Source: Pacificimonas sp963710205
Lineage (GTDB): Bacteria > Pseudomonadota > Alphaproteobacteria > Sphingomonadales > Sphingomonadaceae
NCBI GenBank assembly: GCA_963710205.1
Contig: CAVPZG010000005.1
Span: 434,001 to 498,000 of the forward strand
Direction: 5' to 3'
Length of the DNA: 64,000 bases
Both the position numbers and the translations under genes were made by a program. Positions 45,467 through 54,147 of the stretch are shown in pieces; within the stretch, counting starts at the first letter, position 1; each line of letters starts with the position of its first letter. The notes under the pieces are model-generated. The model did no database searches, had not been told where the DNA came from, and was given only the letters and a program-made list of their open reading frames with translations.

Positions 45467-47384
45467 ATGTCGCTGAACTCCATCCTCGCCACGGGGACAA
45501 GCGGTCTCCTTGCCAGCCAGACGGCATTGCGCACGGTCGCGGGCAATATCGCCAACCAGCAGACGCCGGGATATGCCCGGCGTGAAATTCAGTTCGAATC
45601 GCTACCCGGCAGCGGCGTATCGGCAACCAGAATTGCACGCATCGCCGATCGGTTTCTCGATGCCGCCGCTGCCTCGGCGGGCGGCGACGCGGGCTATCAG
45701 GGCAGGCTGGCCGCAGCGGCGGAGCGCATGGCCGCCGCCTTTGGCAGCCCCGGTTCCGGTATGGCCCTGTCCGACCAGCTGACCCGCATCTCGGCGACCG
45801 CCATCGCGCTTGGCGCCGGCGACGACATTCTTGGCCGCGAGGCGTTCCTTGGCGCGATCGAGGACTTCCTGTCCGCCGCACAGCGGACGGACGCCGACCT
45901 GCAGGCCATCGCGGCCGATGCCCGCGTGCAGGCGGGGCAGGACGTCGTCCGTATCAACGATCTTCTTTCCAGCATCGCGAAACTGAACGGCGATGTCGCT
46001 GCGGCGACCCTTCGCGGCATCGATCCGGGCAGCGCTGCGGATCGCCGTCAGCAGGCGCTCACCGAACTCGGCACGCTGATCGACATCACCACGACCCTTG
46101 AGCCAAATGGCGCGATCAGTGTCGCCGCGCGGGGCGGTGTCGAGCTGGTTGGCCGCACGGCCGAAACCGTCAGCATGTCCAGTGGCACATTCCTGGTCGG
46201 CGATACGATGCTTGCATCCCCTGGCGGTGCCGTCGGGGCAAGCCTTGAGCTTGCCGGCGGCAGGGTCGGCGCGGCGCGTCAGGAACTGGCCGCCCTCGTG
46301 ACCGACGTGGCGAATGACATCAACGCGCTGCATTCGGGACTGACATCGCTACCGCCACCATCGCGCTATGCGGGCGGGGCGACGGGGCTGCTCGCCAGCG
46401 ACCGCCTGTCCCTTTCGGGCACGCTCAGCCTTGTGCGCACGGACAGCAGCGGCCGCGCGCTTGGCCGTGTCGACATTTCCGCGGCAAGCCTGCCAGCGGA
46501 CGCGACGATCGGGGATCTCACCACCTTCATTTCCTCCGCGTCGGGGGGAACGCTGGAGGCCAGCTTCACCGGCGGTCGCCTGAGCCTCTCGACGACGGCT
46601 GCCGGGGAAAGCCTTGTCATTGCCGGGGATGCCACGCGCGGCGGCAGGGGGTTCGCGCACGCGTTCGCCCTCAACGATCTGATCTCCCTGCCGCCTGCGC
46701 CCAGGCCGCTCTCCGCTTTCGGACGCACTTGGCGCGGCACCCGGCCAGACGCTCGGCTTCGAATTGCGCGACGCGGGCGGCGTTCTGATTGCGTCGGCGG
46801 ACTGGACCGCTTCGGGCGGCGACCGTGTTTCGGACCTTCTGGGCAGCATCAATGCGGGACCGTTTGCCGGTCTTGGCAGCGCCGCTCTGGCTGCCGACGG
46901 CCGGATGGTGTGGGAGGGCGGCGGCTTCCGTCTTTCCGTCGTCAGCGACTCCACCGAACGGGCGGGGACCGGAACATCGCTTGGCCAGATCTTCGGACTT
47001 GCCGGGGCGATTGACGTCAACGCGGTTCAGCTGCGCCCCGACATTTCCCGAGATGCCGGCAGGATGGGGCTATATGCCGTCTCGGCGTCAGGCGTTGGCG
47101 CCGTCGAAACGGGCGGTTTCGCCACGCGCGTAGCGGCGCTGGAGGGGAATCTCGGCTCGCTTGTCGGCGGGCTCGGCGCGGATGCGGCGCGGGCAGGGGC
47201 CGCATTGATCGACGCCGATGCCCGTCTGACGGCTGCCGTCTCGCGCAGGGAAAGCGTTTCGGGTGTCACGCTCGACGAGGAAATGACGCGGATGATCGCC
47301 TATCAGAACAGCTATGCCGCCGCCGCCCGGATCATCACGACGGCGCGCGACATGTACGACATCCTTCTCAGAATGGGGGCCTGA
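45467..47384 (+). pseudogene. flgK: Flagellar hook-associated protein FlgK, interrupted by a frameshift
   Basis: The first frame gives the FlgK N terminus MSLNSILATGTSGLLASQTA and ALRTVAGNIANQQTPGYARR, with a coherent product to about codon 420 (FALNDLISLPP). The rest of that frame is Arg-rich nonsense. The FlgK C terminus continues in the next frame from about 46728 (LGAAPGQTLGFELRDAGG) and ends with the conserved SGVTLDEEMTRMIAYQNSY and the final RMGA at 47384. The switch lies between about 46690 and 46728 and equals one extra or two missing bases. Joined, the protein is about 638 residues, normal for FlgK. Loss would block filament attachment, so a sequence error or a strain mutation is possible. 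Confidence 0.85.
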
Positions 47385-47385
47385 C

Positions 47386-48213
47386 ATGCTCGACCGTATC
47401 AGTGACAACCAGCAGCTTTCGGCGCAGCTGGCGGGCCTTGCACGTCAGCGCGGCGCCGCGCAGACCGCGCAGGCGCAGCTGGCGTCGGGCCAGCGTGCGG
47501 ACAGCTACGCCGATCTTGGCACGGACAGCGGCCGCCTGATCGACCTCACCGGCGCATTTTCCCGGCAGGAGGCTTATGCCGCGGCCGCGCAGCGCGTCGG
47601 ACTGCTGCTGGAAAGGCAGGGATCGGAGGTTGGAAAGCTGCGCGATTCCGTTCTGACGGCAAGAGACCAGCTCCTGACGGCCCTTGCCTCCGGCACCCAC
47701 GCCGGGATCGCCGATGCCGCGGCAGAGCTATCCGCCGCCGTTCGGAACGCGAAGGACGCCGCGCACGAAGGGAGACCGCTTTTTGGCGATCCCGCTGCGC
47801 CAAAACCGCTCATTGCCGACGGGCGCGCGCTCGACACGGCGTTCGACGTCAGCGAACTGGCCGCCATCGAGGCCGTCATCGCCGAGGCCGAGGCGCTGTC
47901 CATCGGCCGGCCCGAGGCACCGCTTGGCGATACGGACACGGCGCGCATCACTGCGCTCGTCGGTCAGCTGGCGGATATGGCGACGACGCTCGTCGGCCAT
48001 GAAGGCCGCATCGGCACGCGGCAGGCGGTGGCGGAACGCGCCGCCATTGCCGCGCAGGAACGCGCCGACATGCTGACGATCGCGCGGGAAGAGCTGAACG
48101 GCGTCGATGCGGCGGAGGCGATCACGCGCCTCACGCAGGCAGAGGCGGCGTTGCAGGCCTCCTATACGATCATTTCCAGGCTGCAGAATCTCAATCTGAC
48201 CCGGTATCTTTAA
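47386..48213 (+). CDS. flgL: Flagellar hook-filament junction protein FlgL
   Basis: The 275-residue protein starts MLDRISDNQQLSAQLAGLAR and has flagellin-like ends: QLASGQRADSYADLGTDSGR near residues 32-51 and ALQASYTIISRLQNLNLTRY at the C terminus. FlgL is the second junction protein, on which the filament cap and flagellin assemble. It starts two bases after flgK. It is expressed from the same sigma-54 promoter. Confidence 0.93.
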   Translation: MLDRISDNQQLSAQLAGLARQRGAAQTAQAQLASGQRADSYADLGTDSGRLIDLTGAFSRQEAYAAAAQRVGLLLERQGSEVGKLRDSVLTARDQLLTALASGTHAGIADAAAELSAAVRNAKDAAHEGRPLFGDPAAPKPLIADGRALDTAFDVSELAAIEAVIAEAEALSIGRPEAPLGDTDTARITALVGQLADMATTLVGHEGRIGTRQAVAERAAIAAQERADMLTIAREELNGVDAAEAITRLTQAEAALQASYTIISRLQNLNLTRYL

Positions 48214-48281
48214 CATTCCGAAACGGCTGTCGCTGTACAGGCGACCTTGCGGATATTCCGCGATCTTGAATTTCTGGAGCA

Positions 48282-49355
48282 ATGACGGCTTTGACTGGCG
48301 CGGCAGCATCTGGCGGCGATGAGCGTTTCCGGCGACTGGCAGCCGCCGCCGGCGCATCGACGCGTGCCGGTCACCAGCATGTCGATGCCCTGTTCGATCC
48401 GCTGGTCCAGCCGCTCAGCGATGAACAGCGTTCTCTCGCCTTCGCCGCCCTTCACAGCCTGCTCGTCAACATCGCTGCCGATCTCGTTCACCACGGCGGC
48501 GACAGCCTCGCCAGGCTGGACAGCGACGCCGCCGTCCTGCGCGCCGAAGGCAGCGCGGCCCTCCGGCAGCCGGAACTGGCATCCGGTCTCATCCACCGCG
48601 CAGAGGAACACCGGCTCGCCGGACGGCTGAAACGCGCCGCCGCGTCGGCCTCGCTCGACAGCCTGGATGACGAGGCGAGAGGGGAAACGCTGCAGGACTG
48701 GCTTGTCTCGCAAGAGGATGAGGAGCTCAGCCGCCGCGCCCTCATCTTCGCGGAGATTTCAGACGCCCGCACCGATGAGCAGGGGGAGCCTGTTCTGATG
48801 GCCGACGAACTGCCGCCGCAGGTGCGGGCGACCTGCGTCTGGGCGGTTGCCGCGGCATTTGCCGAGGGGCAGGGGGATGATATCCATCAGGACCTCTCCC
48901 GCGCGGCGCGCGCCGCGCTTGCGGGATGGGACACTCTTCATTCCGCGCAGCACCGCGCCGTCCAGCTCGCGGCCCGGCTTGAGGAGCGGAGCGACATCAA
49001 CAGCCGCCTCCTTCTCCGCAGTGCCGATGAAGGCCATCCCCTGCTCATGACGGCCTGTGTCGCCGTGCGGGCGAATATCAGCAGCGGCACGGCCTGGGGT
49101 CTTCTCATGCGGGCAAATCCGGCGGCGGCAATCGCCCTTCTGACGGCGATCGGCCTCGGCCAGGGCGGCGTCACCAGAATTGGCGAACGGCTGCTTGCAA
49201 TCAGGCGGCCGGGTTCGAACCGCGACGACCTGTTGCGGGAGGCCGCGGCACTGGCGGCCGATATCGATCAGAAATTCGCAGCCTCGCTTCTCCGCTACTG
49301 GCGACTGGACCCCGGCCTCCGCGCCGCAATGGAGGATCGCAAACCAGCCGATTAG
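48282..49355 (+). CDS. DUF2336-like helical protein
   Basis: A 357-residue, almost all-helical protein rich in Ala and Leu. Features include RFRRLAAAAGASTRAGHQHV near the start, ARLEERSDINSRLLLRSADE near 235-255, and GLLMRANPAAAIALLTAIGL near 275-295. The repeating two-helix pattern recalls the DUF2336 family of alphaproteobacteria, which often occurs near flagellar or chemotaxis genes. It follows flgL by 68 bases on the same strand and is probably co-transcribed. Function unknown. Confidence 0.65.
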   Translation: MTALTGAAASGGDERFRRLAAAAGASTRAGHQHVDALFDPLVQPLSDEQRSLAFAALHSLLVNIAADLVHHGGDSLARLDSDAAVLRAEGSAALRQPELASGLIHRAEEHRLAGRLKRAAASASLDSLDDEARGETLQDWLVSQEDEELSRRALIFAEISDARTDEQGEPVLMADELPPQVRATCVWAVAAAFAEGQGDDIHQDLSRAARAALAGWDTLHSAQHRAVQLAARLEERSDINSRLLLRSADEGHPLLMTACVAVRANISSGTAWGLLMRANPAAAIALLTAIGLGQGGVTRIGERLLAIRRPGSNRDDLLREAAALAADIDQKFAASLLRYWRLDPGLRAAMEDRKPAD

Positions 49356-49415
49356 GCCTTCCCGTTTCGGTTCCGTTAGATTACGGAGTCGCAACGAAAG
49401 GGTGGCAAGGTCTCA

Positions 49416-50159
49416 ATGCTGGTCGATATCCAGATCGACGGCAGCGCGCGAAATGACGTTAAATTCCGTCATTTCCCGGCAGCGCGCCGGTCGTCCCGCA
49501 TGGCTTCGGCGCGCAGCCTGAGCGACCGACTCGATTCGCCTGTCCGCAACATCATCAACCTGGCCGGCAACATGACGCGCGGCGTTGAACAGGGACTGGC
49601 GGACAAATATGTCCGGTTCGCAGGCGACATCCTGCAGGCCGGTGAACATCTTGGCCGGGTCATCGCGAACCTGGGGGCATCCGCCCAGCCGGGTCAGGAT
49701 CGTTCCGGGCTCCAGCCCTTGCAGGTCATGCCCGTGATTGCCGACGCACTGGCGGTTTCGCGTCCGTTGGCGAACGCCAGGCAGATCGCGCTCGAATATG
49801 AACGTCAGCCCGCGGATTCGCAGGTCGTGGCCATGGCCGACAGACAGCGGCTGCGCCAGATCCTGACAAACCTCCTGTCCAATGCCGTCAAGTTCAGTCC
49901 CCGGGGCAGCGCCGTTCACATCTCCCTGCAACAGGATGAGTGGGTGCGGATCATCATTTCGGACGAGGGCGAAGGCATCGCGCCAGACGACCGTGAGCGG
50001 GTGTTCGAAAGGTTCGAACGCCTTGGCCGCGCTGAGGAGGGATCGGGCCTTGGCCTTTCCATTGCGCGCCGCCATGCCGGCGAAATGGGCGGCCGCCTCC
50101 ATGTTGGCGACAGCCTTTTTGGCGGCGCGACTTTCATTCTCGACCTTCGTCCCGCCTGA
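49416..50159 (+). CDS. Histidine-kinase-like protein lacking the phospho-acceptor His
   Basis: The 247-residue soluble protein has a dimerisation domain and an ATP-binding domain. The H-box region aligns as SDRLDSPVRNIINLAG (residues 36-51): the His is replaced by Asp37 and the following catalytic Glu by Arg38. The second helix FAGDILQAGEHLGRVIANL is typical. The ATP domain is complete: N box RQILTNLLSNAVKFSP, G1 DEGEGIA, F box and G2 GSGLGLSIA. It could bind ATP but not autophosphorylate in the usual way. It follows the DUF2336-like gene by 60 bases and converges on the PEP carboxylase-like gene. Confidence 0.82.
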   Translation: MLVDIQIDGSARNDVKFRHFPAARRSSRMASARSLSDRLDSPVRNIINLAGNMTRGVEQGLADKYVRFAGDILQAGEHLGRVIANLGASAQPGQDRSGLQPLQVMPVIADALAVSRPLANARQIALEYERQPADSQVVAMADRQRLRQILTNLLSNAVKFSPRGSAVHISLQQDEWVRIIISDEGEGIAPDDRERVFERFERLGRAEEGSGLGLSIARRHAGEMGGRLHVGDSLFGGATFILDLRPA

Positions 50160-50164
50160 CGACC

Positions 50165-52969
50165 CTAGCCATGCGCGCTGAAATGGTGCGCGATGGCGAC
50201 GGACACGGTCTGGATCAGGTCATAGGCATCGGCGATGGGATCGATGTAATCCGCGCGAATGCTGCCATATTCCGGTTTGCCATCATCGGGATAACCCGTC
50301 GGTTCATTCAGGTCGAAGCGCGCAAGTCCGGGGGCGTCCACGGGATAGGCAGCCCGCAGCAGCTCGGTCGCATCCTCGATCCTCAGCGACAGGATCATGT
50401 CCATAATATCGTCGCGGGAGATATCGTTGCGCGTGGAAAAGGCGGGGATCGACGCCGCGTTCAGAAAGATGTGCTGCATCAGCGCCAGTCTGACGGCATG
50501 AAGCACGCCCAGCGTCCGGCGGCGGGGTTCGTCACGCGGCGGCAGCGTGTCCGCCGGCAGCAGGTCGACCAGGCGGCGCAGCTTCAGCCCATCGACGCGC
50601 AGCTGCGTCGCCAGTTCGCGGAAAACCGTCGTCCGGTCATCGCGTACCAGCCGTTCGGCAAGGTCCAGGCAGGCCGGCTCCAGCTCGGGCTCCGCCCCGC
50701 GATAGGGCCGGGTCGCCCAATAGGCCCCGTTGAACATCTCGCCATAGGCCACCAGCGTCTTGATGCTGGCCAGCCTGTCGCTGGCGGCCACCAGCCGCAG
50801 CAGGCCCTGCGCGCGCGGACTGCGGGCGTAAAGATCGGCAAAACTTTCCCGCTCGCTTGCCGTCGCCTCGCCGATCCCCGCGATGACATTCGCGGGATAG
50901 CCCAGCTGTTGCAGCACGCTATTGTGCGGGATGGCGCGAATGCGGCGCAGGCTCATGTCGCGGTCGGACGCCAGATCGGTCTGCCGCCGCGCCTTGCGTG
51001 ATCCCGTCTGTGGCAGGAGGCCGAGGCCGAATGCCGTCAGCGCACGGTTATAGCTGTGATCGCGGAACAGCCTTGCCTGCACGCGGCGCACGTCGCGGTA
51101 GAAATCCAGTGAGACATCGACCTCGTCGTAAAAGGGGTCGTTCTCCGCACCTTCGGCGGCGATGGCGATATTGCACTGCGCACTGGCGATGCGGGCAAGC
51201 GTGGCGTTCGCAAGCGCCTCGGAGCCGAACCACAGATAACCGTCGCCGCCCTGAAAGCTTGCTTCCTGCACCAGCGCGATGTCGCGCGCGGCGAATTCAC
51301 CCCGCGCCCATGCACTCATGGGATGCGTCAGCCGCTCCTCCATTGACAGCGGATGCGCGCCGCGGCCCATGGATTCGCCATGCGTGTTGAATATGACCGC
51401 CTCCACGCCGGTCAGCGCATGCTTTTCCATCAGGCGCGCCAGCCGCCCCTGCAGCCGCTCGATGGCAAGCGCGGCGGGTATCTGTCCCATGAAGCGTCCC
51501 GCATCGGAAAAGCCCGTCTGGATGGCGATCCTGCCGCGCTGTTTGGCATAGTCCTGATAGGCGGGTTCGCCCAGCAGCGCGTCGAGGAAACGTCCGCCAT
51601 GCTCCAGCGCCTCGCCGGTCTCGAACAGCGGCGAGATGTCGATGCGGTCCGCGATCCCGAACAGCCGGGCGAAATAGAGTGCGGAGAGAACGGTGGCGGG
51701 CTGCTCGCATTCGGCGATCAGCAGACGGATGGAGCTGTCCGAATCGATGTGCTTCAGCATCTGCGCCATGGCGATGAACTGCCGGATCGCCGTGGTGCTC
51801 TCGATGGCGAGCGCGCCGAAATTCACGGGCGTCGGTTCCGCCCTTGCGATCATGGTGCGCAGCCGCGCCATCGCCGTCCGGCTGCCCATCGACAGGTCCG
51901 CCGCGCCGCCCAGTCGGCGCCGGATCGCATTGTGCAGCTGTGCGGCATTGATCCGGAAATGCACGGTGCCGATGCCAAGTCTTTCGGACTGCATGGTACT
52001 GGCGATCACGATCAGCTTTGCGGCGAGGTCATCTTCCGCGTCGGCAATGACGGGGTCCAGTGCCTGCAGCACGGGATCAAGACTGGTGAGACTGCCGGCC
52101 CGGCCTTCCGTTGCGGCATTGGCCGCGGCGCTGATGGCGTCCGGGGTCGTCAGCGGCTGGGCGAAATGCGCCGCGACACGCTCCGCATCGCTCAGACCCG
52201 CTTCCAGCATGGCCGCGATGGGCTTCAGCCGCGCATCTTCATCCGCGACCGCATTTACCGCCGCAAGATGCCGCTTCAGGGCAACGACCTTCTCCTCAAG
52301 GCGGAACCGCACGGGCGTGGACCAGTCGATGTCGGTGCGCCCGTCCATGTCATAGCCGACCCACGTCCCAAAGGCGAAGGGGCGGGGGCGAATGCGGCGC
52401 CAGTCCTCTGGAAAACGCTGCCTTGCCACATCAACCACCTGTGCGGACAGCCTGTCCCTCGCCGCCGCGGCGCGGGTCAGGGCGGCAATGGCGGCGTCAT
52501 GTTCTTCCACCAGTGTCGGCGCGGCGCGCTGGCCCGTCGGCGCCTGACCCTCTCCCCCGGCAGCCCGGCTCGCCAGGGCCTCATAACCGGAACCTGGCAG
52601 CAGGAATGTGGGATGCGCGGTGAACACGCAGGTCAGCCAGGGCCGCATCGCCGATGCCATGAAGGCTGAGACATCGTTGTCATCAGGCAGCGCGATTTTG
52701 CCGCCGCCCGGCTCTCCGTCAGCATCCAGTTCCAGAAACGCCGAAAGCCGCTCCGCACGCCCGTCAAAGGCGCGCATGTCCAGCTCCTTCAGCAGGTCGC
52801 CAATATCGGCGAGCGCGATCGTTCCCGCTTCCAGCGCTTTTGAAATATCCGCACCCAGCTGCGCGACGGGATTGAACAGCGGCGTCTGGTCGGTGCGCCG
52901 ATAGAGTTCGGCCAGTCTCTCGGTCAGTCTTTCCGCATTCAGATCGGCGGGGGTAACGTCAAAGCTCAT
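50165..52969 (-). CDS. Divergent phosphoenolpyruvate carboxylase-like protein
   Basis: The 934-residue protein keeps the first PEP carboxylase motif, VFTAHPTF with His119, but others have changed. The usual GYSDSxKDxG is GFSDAGRFMG (near 490), and the Gly-rich loop HGRGGxxGRGGxP is shortened to HGESMGRGAHP (near 533), losing the first catalytic Arg. QGGDGYLWFG (near 575) lies where the VTEQGE strand is expected. The usual C-terminal Asn-Thr-Gly end is missing and is replaced by a longer tail. It may be a divergent carboxylase or another enzyme of the fold. The start overlaps the upstream glycosyltransferase stop by four bases. Confidence 0.8.
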   Translation of the reverse strand: MSFDVTPADLNAERLTERLAELYRRTDQTPLFNPVAQLGADISKALEAGTIALADIGDLLKELDMRAFDGRAERLSAFLELDADGEPGGGKIALPDDNDVSAFMASAMRPWLTCVFTAHPTFLLPGSGYEALASRAAGGEGQAPTGQRAAPTLVEEHDAAIAALTRAAAARDRLSAQVVDVARQRFPEDWRRIRPRPFAFGTWVGYDMDGRTDIDWSTPVRFRLEEKVVALKRHLAAVNAVADEDARLKPIAAMLEAGLSDAERVAAHFAQPLTTPDAISAAANAATEGRAGSLTSLDPVLQALDPVIADAEDDLAAKLIVIASTMQSERLGIGTVHFRINAAQLHNAIRRRLGGAADLSMGSRTAMARLRTMIARAEPTPVNFGALAIESTTAIRQFIAMAQMLKHIDSDSSIRLLIAECEQPATVLSALYFARLFGIADRIDISPLFETGEALEHGGRFLDALLGEPAYQDYAKQRGRIAIQTGFSDAGRFMGQIPAALAIERLQGRLARLMEKHALTGVEAVIFNTHGESMGRGAHPLSMEERLTHPMSAWARGEFAARDIALVQEASFQGGDGYLWFGSEALANATLARIASAQCNIAIAAEGAENDPFYDEVDVSLDFYRDVRRVQARLFRDHSYNRALTAFGLGLLPQTGSRKARRQTDLASDRDMSLRRIRAIPHNSVLQQLGYPANVIAGIGEATASERESFADLYARSPRAQGLLRLVAASDRLASIKTLVAYGEMFNGAYWATRPYRGAEPELEPACLDLAERLVRDDRTTVFRELATQLRVDGLKLRRLVDLLPADTLPPRDEPRRRTLGVLHAVRLALMQHIFLNAASIPAFSTRNDISRDDIMDMILSLRIEDATELLRAAYPVDAPGLARFDLNEPTGYPDDGKPEYGSIRADYIDPIADAYDLIQTVSVAIAHHFSAHG

Positions 52970-54147
52970 TTTACAAGCCTTTCATAAACGGGAATATAAT
53001 TGGCGACACTGCGGTCCCAGTTGCGCTCGGCGGCGACCCATGTCTTTGCCGTCCGGATCCGTTCCGGCCAGCCTGCCCTGTCCGCGAACATCGCGGCAAG
53101 TGCGTCCGCTGCGGCCTCGGCGCTGCCCGCCGTGAACAGCGTGCCCGTGACACCGTCCTCGATCAGCTCGCGGTGCCCGCCGACATCCGACGCCGCAACC
53201 ATTTTCTCCTGCGCCATCGCCTCCAGCGGTTTCAGGGGCGTCACCAGCTCCGTCAGACGCATGGGCTTGCGCGGATAGCAGAGAATATCGACCAGCGCGT
53301 AGTAGCGGTCCACCTCCGCCTGCGGCACGCGCCCGGTGAAGATCACGCAACCGGGATCGGGCAGGGCCGCCGCCTGCGCCTTCAGGGCATCCTCCATGGG
53401 CCCGCCGCCCACCAGCAGCAGCTTCGCCTTCGGATGTTTGCGGGTCAGCAGCGGCATGGCGGCGATCAGGTCGTCCAGCCCCTCATAATCGTAAAATGAG
53501 CCCAGAAAGCCGACGACATCGGCATCCTCCAGCCCCAGCCTTGCCGCCAGCGCGTCATCGCGCGGCAAAGGTTCGCCGAACTGGGCCAGGTCGACCGCGT
53601 TCGGCACGGTGAACAGCTTGTCGTCCGCAATCCCGCGCGCCTTCAGATCGGTCAGCAGGCCGTCGCAAATCGCCCCGACCGCATCCGCTTCCCGGCACGC
53701 ACTCGTTTCCATCGCCCTGGTCATGCGGAATTTGAAGTCGCCCTCGCGCCCCGTGCCATTGCCGACGGCCGCGTCCTCCCAAAAGGCACGGATCTCGTAC
53801 ACGATCGGCAGCCCGGCCTTCCGCGCCGCGCGCCGCGCACCAAGAAAGGTAAGAACAGGCGAGTGACAGTGGACAAGGTCGGGCTTCTCGCGCGCGATCA
53901 GTTCGGCGACCTTGCGGCCTGTCGCGCGGATTTCGCCGACCAGCGGCAGCGGGCCCGCCTTGCCGCTACGGTGAAAGGTCAGGCCCTCCGCGGTTTCGGG
54001 GTCGGGCCCAGCCCGGTGATGACGCGGCGACGTCACCAGCACGGGCTGCCATCCCTGCCGCTTCTGTCCTTCAATCAGCGCGCGGGTGCGAAAACTGTAA
54101 CCGCTATGCAGGGGCAGGCTGTGATCTAGAACGTGCAGGATTTTCAT
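52966..54147 (-). CDS. Glycosyltransferase, exosortase A-associated type (TIGR04063-like)
   Basis: A 393-residue GT-B glycosyltransferase starting MKILHVLDHSLPLHSGYSFR, the signature of a glycosyltransferase family found with exosortase A (PEP-CTERM) systems. Later landmarks are LVHCHSPVLTFLGA, PIVYEIRAFWEDAA near 115-128, VGFLGSFYDYEG near 210-221 and the donor site LVTPLKPLEAMAQEK near 300-314. The frame extends 23 codons upstream, but the Met at 54147 gives the conserved start. It overlaps wecB before it and the PEP carboxylase-like gene after it by four bases each. Confidence 0.9.
   Translation of the reverse strand: MKILHVLDHSLPLHSGYSFRTRALIEGQKRQGWQPVLVTSPRHHRAGPDPETAEGLTFHRSGKAGPLPLVGEIRATGRKVAELIAREKPDLVHCHSPVLTFLGARRAARKAGLPIVYEIRAFWEDAAVGNGTGREGDFKFRMTRAMETSACREADAVGAICDGLLTDLKARGIADDKLFTVPNAVDLAQFGEPLPRDDALAARLGLEDADVVGFLGSFYDYEGLDDLIAAMPLLTRKHPKAKLLLVGGGPMEDALKAQAAALPDPGCVIFTGRVPQAEVDRYYALVDILCYPRKPMRLTELVTPLKPLEAMAQEKMVAASDVGGHRELIEDGVTGTLFTAGSAEAAADALAAMFADRAGWPERIRTAKTWVAAERNWDRSVANYIPVYERLVK

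Noticed and set aside
44646..45881. A 411-codon minus-strand frame opposite the DsbA-family gene and flgK start
   Set aside because: It spans the sigma-54 promoter and two real genes and resembles no family.
23122..46764. The eight-base-loop tRNA-Leu as a suppressor of the tadE and flgK frameshifts
   Set aside because: The four-base words at the break sites (TTTT in tadE, CGCA or ACTT in flgK) do not fit a leucine tRNA with this loop. The TTTTGAG complementary to CTCAAAA in tadE is out of the required register, so I treat it as coincidence.
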